64,000 nucleotides of DNA, taken from UBA8437 sp964646205. Lineage in GTDB: Bacteria > Planctomycetota > Planctomycetia > Planctomycetales > Planctomycetaceae. Below, in pieces: positions 34,987 through 43,990 of the stretch. Positions within the stretch are counted from its first letter, which is position 1, and every line of letters begins with the position of its first letter. Location: contig CAZYAZ010000006.1 in the NCBI GenBank assembly GCA_964646205.1, positions 56,878-120,877 on the forward strand. The letters run 5' to 3'. The notes under the pieces are model-generated. The model had not been told where the DNA came from. It saw nothing but the letters and a program-made list of their open reading frames with translations, and did not search any database. Position numbers and translations under genes: made by a program.

Positions 34987-36279
34987 CTACAGCAACGTCA
35001 CGGTGGTGTCGTCGCCGGTGATCTGTTCAACGAACCGGCGTGGGATGCGGTAGATCAGCCGCATCGTGTGCTCGTTGTACTCGCTGCCGGTCATCCGGCC
35101 GTGCTCGTTGAGAAATGCCAGCAGGCGACCGTTTCCAATTCCGGTGGTGATCTCCGCCTCCACTTCTCCTTCACCGAGCATGTCGCAGACGGCCGCGGTG
35201 AGCCGATCGAGTCCCAGGTCGTCGGTGGCACTGACCACCACGCAGTGCTCGGTCTTGGCACGCAGGATGTCGATGTCGGTCCGGTCCTCGACCGTGTCGA
35301 CCTTGTTGAGCACCAGCAACTGGGGCAATTGGTCGGCTCCGACGTCGGACAGGACGCTGTTGACAGTCGCGATCTGGTCGGTCACCTGCGGGTGACCAGA
35401 ATCGGCGACATGCAGTAACAAGTCGGCGTGGCGGGTTTCTTCGAGCGTCGAGCGGAACGAGGCGACCAGGTGGTGGGGCAAGTCTCGCACGAAACCCACC
35501 GTGTCGCTCAAAAGCACCTCACCCCAGCCGGCGATCTCCCAACGACGCGTCCGCGTGTCCAGCGTGGCGAATAGCTTGTCGGCAATCAGCACGTCAGCGC
35601 CGGCCAGTGACCTCATCAGGGTGCTCTTGCCGGCATTCGTGTAGCCGACCAGGGAGACGGTCATGTGGTCGGCACGACGCGAGACTTCGCGACGACGACG
35701 GCTCTCGACATCCTTCAATCGACGACGCAATTCCGAGACACGTCGGTCGATCAGTCGTCGGTCGGTCTCGATCTGACGTTCGCCCGGTCCACGACCCGTT
35801 CCGATGCCACCCTCGATCCGTTCCAGGTGAGTCCAGAGTCGCTTCAGCCGCGGGCGGAAGTAGAGCAACTGGGCCAACTCGACCTGGAGCTTCGCTTCGT
35901 AGGTCTGGGCACGAGTGGCAAAGATGTCCAGGATCACCTCGCTGCGGTCCACGATGATCGTCTGCAGCGACTCCTCCAGGTTGCGGCTCTGGGCCGGAGT
36001 CAGGTTGTTGTCAAAGACAATCAACTCCGCCTCGTAGGCCTCAACCAGTTCGAGCAGTTCCTCGACCTTACCACTGCCCAGGCAGGTGGCCGGGTGAGGC
36101 TTCGGTCGAACCTGGATCATCTCGTGGACAACCTGCACGCCCGCCGTGGTCGCCAGGCCACGGATCTCTTCCAACGCGCCCTCGCGGTCGCTTCGCTGGC
36201 TCCGGTCCAAGACACGAACCAGGATGCCGCGTTTCGACTTGACGTTGAGTTCTTCTCGCTTTGGTTCAGCCAACTGCAA
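34987..36279 (-). CDS. hflX: GTPase HflX
   Basis: This 430-residue ribosome-binding GTPase splits stalled or stressed 70S ribosomes. The HflX N-domain has the Gly-rich TCLGSGKVEEL and FDNNLTPAQSRNLE, then KLQVELAQLLYFRPRL and GGIGTGRGPGERQIETDRR. The G domain has GYTNAGKSTLM, DTVGFVRDLPHHLVASFRST and NKVD. The start is a TTG at 36279, which is unusual; no ATG or GTG gives a full N-domain. The gene is divergent from the long non-coding stretch with the candidate RNA. Confidence 0.93.
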   Translation of the reverse strand: MQLAEPKREELNVKSKRGILVRVLDRSQRSDREGALEEIRGLATTAGVQVVHEMIQVRPKPHPATCLGSGKVEELLELVEAYEAELIVFDNNLTPAQSRNLEESLQTIIVDRSEVILDIFATRAQTYEAKLQVELAQLLYFRPRLKRLWTHLERIEGGIGTGRGPGERQIETDRRLIDRRVSELRRRLKDVESRRRREVSRRADHMTVSLVGYTNAGKSTLMRSLAGADVLIADKLFATLDTRTRRWEIAGWGEVLLSDTVGFVRDLPHHLVASFRSTLEETRHADLLLHVADSGHPQVTDQIATVNSVLSDVGADQLPQLLVLNKVDTVEDRTDIDILRAKTEHCVVVSATDDLGLDRLTAAVCDMLGEGEVEAEITTGIGNGRLLAFLNEHGRMTGSEYNEHTMRLIYRIPRRFVEQITGDDTTVTLL

Positions 36280-36320
36280 TCTGCCGTCGGGTGGCGGTTG
36301 TGACCCGGGGACAGTTTAGA

Positions 36321-36554
36321 GACGTAACGCGTGCTGAGCCAAGCGCCGGGGCAACCACTTAAAAGAACAAACCGAAAGGACGCTTCTCACACGTCCTCTC
36401 GGCCCGTCCAGGTGTGATGTGGTGATATGAAGCTGAGGTGGGATAAAGGCCCCTCTCCAAGGGCCGGTGGGAACCGGCCTCTCACAGCCGGCGTCTCTCT
36501 CACTCGACACCAAACCATTGCAGTACGCGTGCCACCCAGGCCGTAATTTTTTTT
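36321..36554 (+). ncRNA. Candidate structured non-coding RNA, no known family
   Basis: This lies in the only long gene-free stretch of the window (36280-36887). A 10-bp long-range helix pairs 36327-36336 with 36521-36530 (one G-U), closing a domain of about 200 bases. Inside are CCGA-aa-GGACG/CGUCC-uc-UCGG (36372-36402), GGCCC/GGGCC (36448-36465) and CCGGC/GCCGG (36474-36491). A perfect 7-bp GGCCGGT/ACCGGCC hairpin (36462-36479) excludes the latter two, so two folds compete. Loops of the three pyrimidine-loop hairpins contain UCUCAC or UCUCC. Eight T follow at 36547-36554, which favours the plus strand. A minus-strand open frame over the same bases looks spurious. Transcript ends and function are unknown. 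Confidence 0.5.
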
Positions 36555-36576
36555 GACCAGCAGTGTTCAAATTACG
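36543..36576. repeat. 8-bp perfect inverted repeat at the end of the candidate RNA
   Basis: CGTAATTT (36543-36550) and AAATTACG (36569-36576) face each other over 18 bases and overlap the T8 run. With the next hairpin it may form a tandem terminator, or be a protein-binding palindrome in an AT-rich stretch. Confidence 0.45.
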
Positions 36577-36577
36577 C

Positions 36578-36613
36578 AAACCTCGTGTTTTCAATAAGTT
36601 ACGAGGTTTTGTT
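36578..36613 (+). terminator. Intrinsic terminator-like hairpin with T-rich tail
   Basis: AAACCTCGT (36578-36586) pairs with ACGAGGTTT (36601-36609) over a 14-base loop, followed by TGTTT. It is the best intrinsic terminator candidate seen on the plus strand and would end a transcript that includes the candidate RNA. No coding gene ends here on the plus strand, which supports an RNA gene upstream. Confidence 0.5.
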
Positions 36614-36728
36614 TCGAATTGTCGTTGTTGGAGACATGATGTTGATCGACGAGGAATTTGTATTTCTTACATGGGCAATTGAGTGGAATTTGTAGAAAGG
36701 GATCGTTTTTGCGAGATTTATTGCTCGA

Positions 36729-36764
36729 GTGAGGCCTTGAGATCAAGCCTCACCGCAAATTGCG
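36729..36764. promoter_or_regulatory. Two adjacent inverted repeats upstream of the 36888 gene
   Basis: GTGAGGC(c)TTGA pairs with TCAAGCCTCAC (36729-36753, 11 bp with one bulge), directly followed by the palindrome CGCAA-A-TTGCG (36754-36764). Both lie about 120 to 160 bases before the ATG at 36888 and could form leader hairpins or operators. The bases between 36614 and 36728 are unusually AT-rich for this genome and hold nothing else that I can identify. Confidence 0.4.
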
Positions 36765-36887
36765 TGCTAGGTTTTGGTGTGGTGCCATACAGGGCAATCG
36801 AGGAGCCAGGCAGGGCGTTCGATCATGAGTTCCTATCTTGTTCCGGTCGACCATTGGTCGTCCGGGCCTGCTGAGGAGCAGGGACCG

Positions 36888-37571
36888 ATGGACTTCCTGA
36901 AAAAATTTATTTCCGCCAAGACACGTGAATCAGCTCCGGAACATCCCGCGAGCAGTTTCTCGGATCTTTCCGATGATCAGTTGGAAACGCATTTGAAGAT
37001 TGCCCGTTATGGCAATTTCGTGCTGACCGACGCAGTCCGGCCGTCTTACGATCTGCAGGTGGTGCCGCGGACGGGCTACCGTCACGACACATACACCGAC
37101 ACGGAGACGGGGATCGCCATTCCGGTACTGATGGCTTCGGCGTCACGGGAGCAGATCCTGGATCTGTTTGTCGACCTGATGGATCCGCTGGGTGCCGAGG
37201 TTGACGTGGTATTGGAGACGAGCCATCACACTCGAGGCGAGGGCCACGACGACCATTATCGTGAGGGAATTGAACTGCCGATCCTCAAGAGCGTGCTCTA
37301 CGACTTTGAGGAGATGTTGATTGACGATGGTTGCACGGGTGTGGCGGTGTTGAACCCGCGAATCCCGATGGAAGTGCAATTCGACGAGCACAAGATTCTG
37401 ACTCTTTATGGTCAGGATCTCGAGGCCTTCGAGCGGGTGTTTGCTGGACACGATGTGATGTGTTGCGAGGACATCAAGTTCATCACCGAAGCCGAGCACG
37501 TCCACAGTTCTACAGACACCTTCGCCGAGCAATTTGAACAGATGCGCTATCGGCTGGGTATCGAGGATTGA
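36888..37571 (+). CDS. Conserved-looking protein of unknown function
   Basis: No family was recognised. The 227-residue product is soluble, mixed alpha/beta in appearance and acidic, without signal peptide or membrane segment. It starts MDFLKKFISAKTRES and has charged segments such as HHTRGEGHDDHYREG and NPRIPMEVQFDEHKILTLYG. Codon use and GC match neighbours, which argues that it is a real gene. GAGGAG and GGGA precede the ATG at 36888; an upstream in-frame ATG at 36825 would add 21 residues. It stands alone on the plus strand behind an AT-rich leader with inverted repeats, so it may be individually regulated. Confidence 0.65.
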   Translation: MDFLKKFISAKTRESAPEHPASSFSDLSDDQLETHLKIARYGNFVLTDAVRPSYDLQVVPRTGYRHDTYTDTETGIAIPVLMASASREQILDLFVDLMDPLGAEVDVVLETSHHTRGEGHDDHYREGIELPILKSVLYDFEEMLIDDGCTGVAVLNPRIPMEVQFDEHKILTLYGQDLEAFERVFAGHDVMCCEDIKFITEAEHVHSSTDTFAEQFEQMRYRLGIED

Positions 37572-37601
37572 GTGACAACTGGCGGCGCGAACGGCACTGC
37601 T

Positions 37602-38144
37602 CTAGCCGTCGTTGCGTGCCTCAATCGTGGCCAGTGCTTCCTGGACCTGGACGAGTGCGTCACGGCTCTCGAGGATGTTCTGTCGAAACACGCCCGGTTG
37701 TGTCACCGCCTCGATTCGCATCAGTTCGTCGCCCGATGCGGATTGCAGCACGACATCGGCCGCCTGGAAGAATTCCTGGCCGTCCCGGTAGGGAGCAACG
37801 GCCACCTCGCCAATATTCTCCAGTGGCACCTCGGCCAGCAGCTTCTTGGTCAATGATCCCTGGATCAACACTCGCTTGCTGGTGACGGTGTACCGTCGTC
37901 CGGTGATTTTCAGTCCCAGGTAGCTGGCGGCTCCGATTGGTGCGAGCAGGAGCGCGGGTGCCAGTGCGAGGTTGAAGTTGAGACCGGGCAGACGAACACT
38001 GGGTGCCGATTCGAGCAGCGATCCAATCGCACGCCCGATTCCGGTCGAAGCGATCGACGGCCAACGGGCGATCACGGTCCGTTCGGCGCGTGTCTCGGCG
38101 CCGGGGATCGCTTGCTGACTGGATCCTAGTGTGGCGGTGCTCAT
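37602..38144 (-). CDS. Membrane protein with bacterial PH domain (YdbS-like)
   Basis: This 180-residue protein has one or two hydrophobic segments around residues 50-75 (LNFNLALAPALLLAPIGAASYLGL), then the bacterial PH (DUF304) pattern ITGRRYTVTSKRVLIQGSLTKKLLAEVPLENIGEVAV. A short C-terminal helix follows. Function of these membrane-anchored PH domains is poorly known. The ATG at 38144 is chosen because upstream sequence is non-homologous. It lies 76 bases downstream of the HD-domain gene on the same strand. Confidence 0.75.
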   Translation of the reverse strand: MSTATLGSSQQAIPGAETRAERTVIARWPSIASTGIGRAIGSLLESAPSVRLPGLNFNLALAPALLLAPIGAASYLGLKITGRRYTVTSKRVLIQGSLTKKLLAEVPLENIGEVAVAPYRDGQEFFQAADVVLQSASGDELMRIEAVTQPGVFRQNILESRDALVQVQEALATIEARNDG

Positions 38145-38220
38145 GGTCGGGCCTTCCGGGTTCCGCACTGGCGGTCTCGGCGAACAGCGCAGGATAGCAG
38201 ACGTCTGGCGGCCGTGCCAG

Positions 38221-39582
38221 CTACACACCATCACCGGAATTGTTGGACTCGACCCGATCCAGTGCCCGTTCCAGGCACTCGTTGAAACGTTCGTTATCGG
38301 CCAAAGATCGAGCCAGGTCCGGGTGTGCGAACAGCCGGACGCGTTTGACATAATCGTCAAACTGGGTCCGCGCCAGGGCGTCTATCACTGGCGAAGCGTC
38401 GCGCAGCAAGCGGTAGGAATCGGTCTTGGGCGAGTAGATTTCGACATCGAATTCGACTTCACGGTGAGGAGGCGGTGCATCGACGAGCAACTGGGTTGGT
38501 GAAACGGGAGTCCCCAGCACGCCGGAGACCTCTTCGGAGAGCACCTCGCTGAGTTGGACCAGCCAGTCGTAGGGTTTGCGGGCCAGCCGTTGGAAGAGGT
38601 CGGGGGCCTCGTAGAAGCTGAATTCCGCGACTCGCTTGTAGAGTTCTCTCTGGGTGCCGAAGACGCCTTCGAGCAAATCGCGGCATGGGCCATCGCCAGC
38701 GCGGAGTCGCAGCTCGTCGATTGTTTCGGTTTCGCTCTTGCGAAAGAACGTCTCCAGGTCCAGTTTGCCGTGCAGGTGGAAGAAAGCCCTGGCGAACATG
38801 CTGGTGGCGCTGCGGACGGCGTGGTGCCAGTAGACCTCGCTGAACATCACGTACCGCGCAAAGACCATCAGTTCGGCGGCAGTCCGCCCCTTGGTCGATA
38901 TCGCCAGCCCGTCGCCGGCGGCGTTGGTGACCAGGGAAGTCATCAGGCGATTGCGGTCGAAATGGCGACCGTAAGGGACCCCGCAGTGCAGGCTGTCTCG
39001 ACCCAGGTAGTCCATCTTGTCGATGTCGATGGGTCCCGAGAGGATCGACCGGACCAGTCGCATGGCGGGGGTATCGGTGCGAGCCACCAGCACATCGAGA
39101 ATCTCGTGTGGGTGAATGTTCCAGTCGCGTTGCAGGACGACTGCCAGAGGGCTGTCCTGGCCAAGAAACTCGGCCGCGAACGTCTCATGGGGCGGCAGAC
39201 CGGGAAGTTTCATGTCCTCGATCGGGTGACAATACGGCCAGTGTCCCAGATCGTGCAGCAGCGCGGAGGCCAGCAGCACCTCGGCGGTATGACGGTCGAC
39301 AATTTCACAGAACCTGGCATCTCGTCCCAGTTGCCAGACGTACCGCAGCGCGTTGTGGAAGACGCCCAGGGCGTGTTCGAACCGGGTGTGGGTTGCTCCG
39401 GGGTAGACTCTCGAGACCAGGCCCAGCTGGGTGATTTGTCTGAGTCGTTGAAATTCGGGCGTGTCGACCAGTGCGCGGACCCGTGGGGTGAACGGAACGT
39501 CCTGCTCGACGGGAATCCGAACGATACCACGTCCGATCTCGAGATTGGTCAACTCGGGAATGTCGCCGTAGGGATGCTGCAT
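38221..39582 (-). CDS. HD-domain phosphohydrolase (SAMHD1/dGTPase-like)
   Basis: This 453-residue protein has the full HD metal site: H70 in THTRFEHALGV, the H110-D111 doublet in ALLHDLGHWPYCHPIED, and a late Asp in SGPIDIDKMDYLGRDSLH. The order and the wording RLRQITQLGLVSRVYPGATHTRFEHALG match deoxynucleoside triphosphate hydrolases and close relatives. It could trim dNTP pools or act on other nucleotides. The C-terminal 200 residues are helical. It is divergent from the DUF2079 gene at 39772. Confidence 0.85.
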   Translation of the reverse strand: MQHPYGDIPELTNLEIGRGIVRIPVEQDVPFTPRVRALVDTPEFQRLRQITQLGLVSRVYPGATHTRFEHALGVFHNALRYVWQLGRDARFCEIVDRHTAEVLLASALLHDLGHWPYCHPIEDMKLPGLPPHETFAAEFLGQDSPLAVVLQRDWNIHPHEILDVLVARTDTPAMRLVRSILSGPIDIDKMDYLGRDSLHCGVPYGRHFDRNRLMTSLVTNAAGDGLAISTKGRTAAELMVFARYVMFSEVYWHHAVRSATSMFARAFFHLHGKLDLETFFRKSETETIDELRLRAGDGPCRDLLEGVFGTQRELYKRVAEFSFYEAPDLFQRLARKPYDWLVQLSEVLSEEVSGVLGTPVSPTQLLVDAPPPHREVEFDVEIYSPKTDSYRLLRDASPVIDALARTQFDDYVKRVRLFAHPDLARSLADNERFNECLERALDRVESNNSGDGV

Positions 39583-39771
39583 TGGTCAAATTATAGCTGG
39601 AATTCCCATCGCACACCCGGTCGGCTCAACCACAGTGCCTCCTGGTGACGTAAGTATTGGAGGAGTTCCGGCGGCCTCCAAACCCGCATGGTCTCATCGG
39701 ACGCCAACCCCTACTATCCGCCACCCCGACGCATCGTCTCTCCTCCCTCCCTTCTTCAGTACAAATTCGCC

Positions 39772-41859
39772 ATGCCCGCGACGCGATCACGTCGCTATTC
39801 GCCGTTGCCGTGGTTGGTCGTCGTTATCGGCGTGGCCCTGCAGGCGATGTTTTTGCAGTCAGTCCTTGGCGACCGTACGCTCGCCTCGCAATGGTTCAGT
39901 ACCCACACGTGGAGTGAGGTTGTCGGTTGGCTGGGCGGCGTGGTCGATGCCGAGTCGGGAGTGGTACGACGGGATGTGGGGTACCTGGTCCTGTTCGCCG
40001 GCCTTTCGTCGGTTTCGGCAGTTCTCATCCTGGTTGGATCCCTGGTGACCTGTCGACGAACCGGTCGGGGCATCCGGGCCGAGGCCACCGGCTGGGCTCT
40101 CCGTGGCTGGTCCTGGTGGTGGTTGCCCGGGGCCTGGGAATTGATTCGAGTGGTGGGAGTCCTGACCGGGCTGGAGTGGTTTCAGGAACTGTCCATTCGC
40201 ACGGTGTCACTGGTCGAGGCGATGGCGTTGGCCGGTTGGCTGTCGGCCTGGCTGGTGACCACCTGGCCGGTTGATACCAATCGTCTCGAACGGTCCTCGT
40301 CTCCGTGCCGCCGTACCTGGTTGTTGGCGCTGGGGGCGGTGGCGGTCTACGGAGTGTGTGCCACCGCGATCAACTGGGCTCGCTACAACAACCTGCTGAT
40401 TCCACATGGTGACTCGGCCATGTACGAGGAGCACCTGTGGAACGTGTGGCATGGCAAGGGTTTTCGCAGTTACCTGGATGACGGACGCCTGTTTTTGGGT
40501 GAGCATCCCCAGGTGGCGCACCTGTTGCTCAGTCCATTGCACTGGCTGTGGCCGTCGCACCAGATGCTGGAACTTTGCGAATCGGTCGGGCTGGCGGCCG
40601 GGGCGTTGGCCATTCTGCGGCTGACCCGGAAGGAAACGGGCTCCGACACGTTGGCGCTGGCACTGGCGGTGGCCTATCTGCTCGCCTTTCCGGTGCACTT
40701 CCTGGATATTGCGATTGATGGCAAGACATTTCGCCCGATCAGCCTGGGCGTTCCGTTGTTGTTGTGGGCCATCGAACGCTGGGAGTCAGGCCGGTCAAAA
40801 GCGGCCGTGTTGCTGTTGTTCCTGGTACTGCTGTCCAAGGAGGATTACTGCCTGGTGGTCGCGCCCCTGGCAGTATTCTGGGCGTCGAGAGCGTGGCGAC
40901 GCCGGGGAACCGCCGGGCAAACTGCTGGCCAGTTGACCTGGGCAATCGCCATTGCCGTGGGCAGTGGGGCCTGGTTGCTGCTGGTGTTGCTGTGGGTGAT
41001 TCCCTCGTTCCGCGGTGATGTGCCGCATTACGCCCAGTACTTCGGTGAACTGGGAGGAACTCCCGGCGAGATTGTTCAGACATCCATTGATCGGCCGGGC
41101 TTGTTGTTGTCCAAGTGGTTCAGTGCCCGGACGGTGTTTTATGCGGTGGCGTTGTTGCTGCCGGCGGGATTGCTGCCACTGGCCGGGCGCGGTCGATTGC
41201 TGGTGGGCGCACCGGTCTTTGCGATGTTGTGCCTGTTGGAGTTTTCGGCTGGCGAGTCTCCCGGTCAGCCGGTTGTTCCTTTCCATCATTTTCATGCTCC
41301 GCTGATCCCGATCCTGTACTGGTCCGCTGCCGGCGGACTGGGTCGATTGTGTGAACGTGGTCCGGAATGGGCTTCGTGGGGGGGGTGGTTTGTGGTGTCC
41401 GCGTCGGCGGCCTGTGGCCTGTTCTTCAGCGCCGGTCCACTGGGACTGGCCTTCTGGGATTCCCATTCCGACCATCACGGTCTCACGTTGTTCACCACCG
41501 GGCGGCGTGCCGAGTTGTTTGCCCAGGTGGAGCCGCTGGTTCCACCAACCGCACGCGTGTTTTCGACCGATTTCGTTCATCCTCGATTCACCCATCACGC
41601 CCGTTCCTATGACTACAGCGACTACGCGCGGCACAGTGACATCGAGTTGACCAAACCGGTCGCCGGGCAGGACTACTACATCGTGATTGATGTCCAACAC
41701 CCCTACAGCACGATCACATCGGTGGACGACGTGCCCGAGTTGAAGGCTGACGCCGGGTCCTGGGACGTGCTGCGACTGGTCACCGATGACGACGGCACGC
41801 TCTACTACATCGTGCTCCGCCGCCGTTCCCCGCCCCCTGCTCTTCCGGCAGCCCCATGA
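39772..41859 (+). CDS. DUF2079 family multi-pass membrane protein
   Basis: This 695-residue protein has about 12 hydrophobic helices. The DUF2079 hallmark is clear: HGDSAMYEEHLWNVWHGKGF, then GRLFLGEHPQVAHLLLSPLHWL, and PFHHFHAPLIPILYW further on. DUF2079 proteins resemble GT-C glycosyltransferases, but their reaction is unproven. A soluble C-terminal part of about 110 residues follows the last helix. The ATG at 39772 gives a basic start directly before the first helix; ATG at 39688 would add 28 residues. Its stop overlaps the next start (ATGA), the first link of a four-gene cluster. Confidence 0.8.
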   Translation: MPATRSRRYSPLPWLVVVIGVALQAMFLQSVLGDRTLASQWFSTHTWSEVVGWLGGVVDAESGVVRRDVGYLVLFAGLSSVSAVLILVGSLVTCRRTGRGIRAEATGWALRGWSWWWLPGAWELIRVVGVLTGLEWFQELSIRTVSLVEAMALAGWLSAWLVTTWPVDTNRLERSSSPCRRTWLLALGAVAVYGVCATAINWARYNNLLIPHGDSAMYEEHLWNVWHGKGFRSYLDDGRLFLGEHPQVAHLLLSPLHWLWPSHQMLELCESVGLAAGALAILRLTRKETGSDTLALALAVAYLLAFPVHFLDIAIDGKTFRPISLGVPLLLWAIERWESGRSKAAVLLLFLVLLSKEDYCLVVAPLAVFWASRAWRRRGTAGQTAGQLTWAIAIAVGSGAWLLLVLLWVIPSFRGDVPHYAQYFGELGGTPGEIVQTSIDRPGLLLSKWFSARTVFYAVALLLPAGLLPLAGRGRLLVGAPVFAMLCLLEFSAGESPGQPVVPFHHFHAPLIPILYWSAAGGLGRLCERGPEWASWGGWFVVSASAACGLFFSAGPLGLAFWDSHSDHHGLTLFTTGRRAELFAQVEPLVPPTARVFSTDFVHPRFTHHARSYDYSDYARHSDIELTKPVAGQDYYIVIDVQHPYSTITSVDDVPELKADAGSWDVLRLVTDDDGTLYYIVLRRRSPPPALPAAP

Positions 41860-43958
41860 GCGAATCCCGAGAAGATCTTGGTCGCGTCCGTTGTAGCCTG
41901 AGGGGCAAGGTCCCGGCCGGCAGTTGGCAGACGTGCCGTCTGACCTACACGGCCGGACAGGCCGGCATCGATGACACCGGTTCACTGAAGGTGGTGATGC
42001 GGTACGCCACCGATTGTGGCACGCCACAATTTGAGGATCCGTCCGCGGCGAACTACACCACCGCGGTTGCTTCCAACGGAGCCCACCTGGCACTGCGGTG
42101 GGACGTGAAGGACAACGTTCGTCCCTGGGGCAAGACGCTTCACCTGAAGGTTCTACAGGGGTACTTGAGACAGGGTGAGACGATCACGCTCACGCTCGGT
42201 GACACCTCCGGCGGCGGTCCGGGCTGGCGGGTCCAGACATTTGCCGAGAGAACTCTCGAACTGAGAGTGCTGGTGGACCGGTACGCGACCTACGTCTACC
42301 GGCCCCTGGAGACCCAGCCCGAGTTTCGTGTCGTTGCCGGAGATCCGGTCCGGCTGGTTGCCGTGGCTCCCTCGTTGGTCGTTCCCGGACGACGATTTTC
42401 CATTCGTTGGCGGCTCGAGGACTGCTGGGGCAACCCGGTGGGTCGATCGAGACGGATGGATCACCCCGGATTTTCCGAGCCGGGTTGTTTCGTGGTCGCG
42501 GTGCGAGATGACGAGACCGGCCTGGAGGCCGAGTCCAACCCGGTGATGGTCCGTGAGGGTGATCCCTTTGGCCGTTTCTGGGCTGACCTGCACGGCCAGA
42601 GCGAGGAGACGATTGGGACGGGAACGGTCGAGGAGTATTTCCGGTTTGCCCGGGACCTCGCTTTTCTCGACATTGCCTCGCACCAGGGCAACGATTTTCA
42701 GATCACGGATGACTTCTGGGACCACCTGCAGCGGACGACCGCCGAGATGAACCGACCGGGGCGATTCGTGACGTTTCCCGGTTGGGAGTGGAGCGGGAAT
42801 ACGGGACTGGGGGGAGACCGGAACGTTGTCTACCGCGAGGAAGGGGGCGAGATATTTCGCAGCAGTCGTGCGTTGGTCGAGGAGAGCCAGTCGAGCCAGC
42901 CGACGGCTGACTCGGTCGAGGAACTCTTTGATCGTCTCGAGGGAACTCAGCCCGACCCGATGCTGATTGCACATGTTGGAGGACGCTACGCCGACCTCCA
43001 ACGACACCGTGAGGGACTCGAGCGGGCCGTGGAAGTGCATTCGGCGTGGGGCACTTTCGAGTGGATGCTCGAGGACGCCTTTGGGCTCGGCTACCGGGTG
43101 GCGATCGTGGCCAATTCTGATGGGCACAAGGGGCGTCCCGGGGCCAGTTGGCCCGGCGCGAGTACTTTTGGCAGTTATGGCGGATTGACCTGTGTCCTGG
43201 CCGAGAGGTTGGATCGTGAGAGTGTCTGGGAAGCGTATGCTCAACGTCGTGTCTACGGGACGACGGGGGCCCGCATCGGGCTGGACGTGACAACCGATGA
43301 TGGATTCCCAATGGGATCAGTGATCGAGTGTGATCGTGATGAATCCGCACCGGTCTTCCAGGTCGCCGTGCACGGAACCGCGGCCATCGAGCGGGTCGAA
43401 TTCCGCAACGGGATGGAGGTGATCGGGGTGAGACGGCCATTTGGGTCGAGCGACCTGGACGATCGGGTCAAGCTGTTGTGGCAGGGTGCGACAGTCCGTG
43501 GACGGGGACGGCAGGTTGTCTGGGATGGAGGGGTCTCGGTCCCGAACAATGCCATTACCGATTTCACGCCGATCAACTTCCACAACACCGAAAAAACCTG
43601 CCGACGGACTGGGAAAAGCGAACTCGCCTGGGAGTCGATCACAACCGGTGGCGTGGCGGGAGTCGTCACAACGCTGACGAAACCACGCGAGGGCGTGATG
43701 ATTGTCGAGACACCTCATCGACGTTTTCGAGTGGACCTGTCGCGGCTGGGTTCTCGCGGTCGACGTTGGGACCTGGGTGGGCTGGGTCAGCGGTTGAGTG
43801 TCTACCGGTTGCCACCGGCCGGGGGGACTCAGGACATGACGTTCACATTCCGCTTGCGGCCGGAACAACTCCATGCGGGGGACAACCCCTTGTATGTGCA
43901 CGTGGTTCAGGAGGATGGGCACATGGCCTGGTCGAGTCCCGTTTACCTGGTCCGTTGA
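41856..43958 (+). CDS. DUF3604/PHP-fold metal-dependent hydrolase-like protein
   Basis: This 700-residue protein has an N-terminal region of beta-rich, adhesin-like modules (about 1-230), then a PHP-like metal site beginning GRFWADLHGQSEETIGTGT. DLHGQS here replaces the D-x-H-x-H of classical PHP enzymes, with later His and Asp in DIASHQGNDF, LIAHVGGRYADL and IVANSDGHKGRPG. The C-terminal 200 residues are again beta-rich. No signal peptide is visible. Substrate is unknown. The start overlaps the DUF2079 stop, and the YfhO-like gene follows 32 bases later, so a shared pathway is likely. Confidence 0.72.
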   Translation: MSESREDLGRVRCSLRGKVPAGSWQTCRLTYTAGQAGIDDTGSLKVVMRYATDCGTPQFEDPSAANYTTAVASNGAHLALRWDVKDNVRPWGKTLHLKVLQGYLRQGETITLTLGDTSGGGPGWRVQTFAERTLELRVLVDRYATYVYRPLETQPEFRVVAGDPVRLVAVAPSLVVPGRRFSIRWRLEDCWGNPVGRSRRMDHPGFSEPGCFVVAVRDDETGLEAESNPVMVREGDPFGRFWADLHGQSEETIGTGTVEEYFRFARDLAFLDIASHQGNDFQITDDFWDHLQRTTAEMNRPGRFVTFPGWEWSGNTGLGGDRNVVYREEGGEIFRSSRALVEESQSSQPTADSVEELFDRLEGTQPDPMLIAHVGGRYADLQRHREGLERAVEVHSAWGTFEWMLEDAFGLGYRVAIVANSDGHKGRPGASWPGASTFGSYGGLTCVLAERLDRESVWEAYAQRRVYGTTGARIGLDVTTDDGFPMGSVIECDRDESAPVFQVAVHGTAAIERVEFRNGMEVIGVRRPFGSSDLDDRVKLLWQGATVRGRGRQVVWDGGVSVPNNAITDFTPINFHNTEKTCRRTGKSELAWESITTGGVAGVVTTLTKPREGVMIVETPHRRFRVDLSRLGSRGRRWDLGGLGQRLSVYRLPPAGGTQDMTFTFRLRPEQLHAGDNPLYVHVVQEDGHMAWSSPVYLVR

Positions 43959-43990
43959 CACACCAAACCCGATCCCTGGTTTCTCATACC

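Noticed and set aside
36351..36402. Resemblance to a c-di-GMP-I (GEMM) riboswitch (GCAACC, AAACCGAAAGGACGC)
   Set aside because: The conserved CCGGCCUAA and GGUAGGUAGCGGGGUU parts and the helix order are missing, and the downstream arrangement does not fit.
36316..36594. Minus-strand open frame of 92 codons over the candidate RNA
   Set aside because: It has no domain, it overlaps strong RNA hairpins and the T8 run, and its composition looks like translated non-coding sequence. Plus-strand RNA signals fit better.
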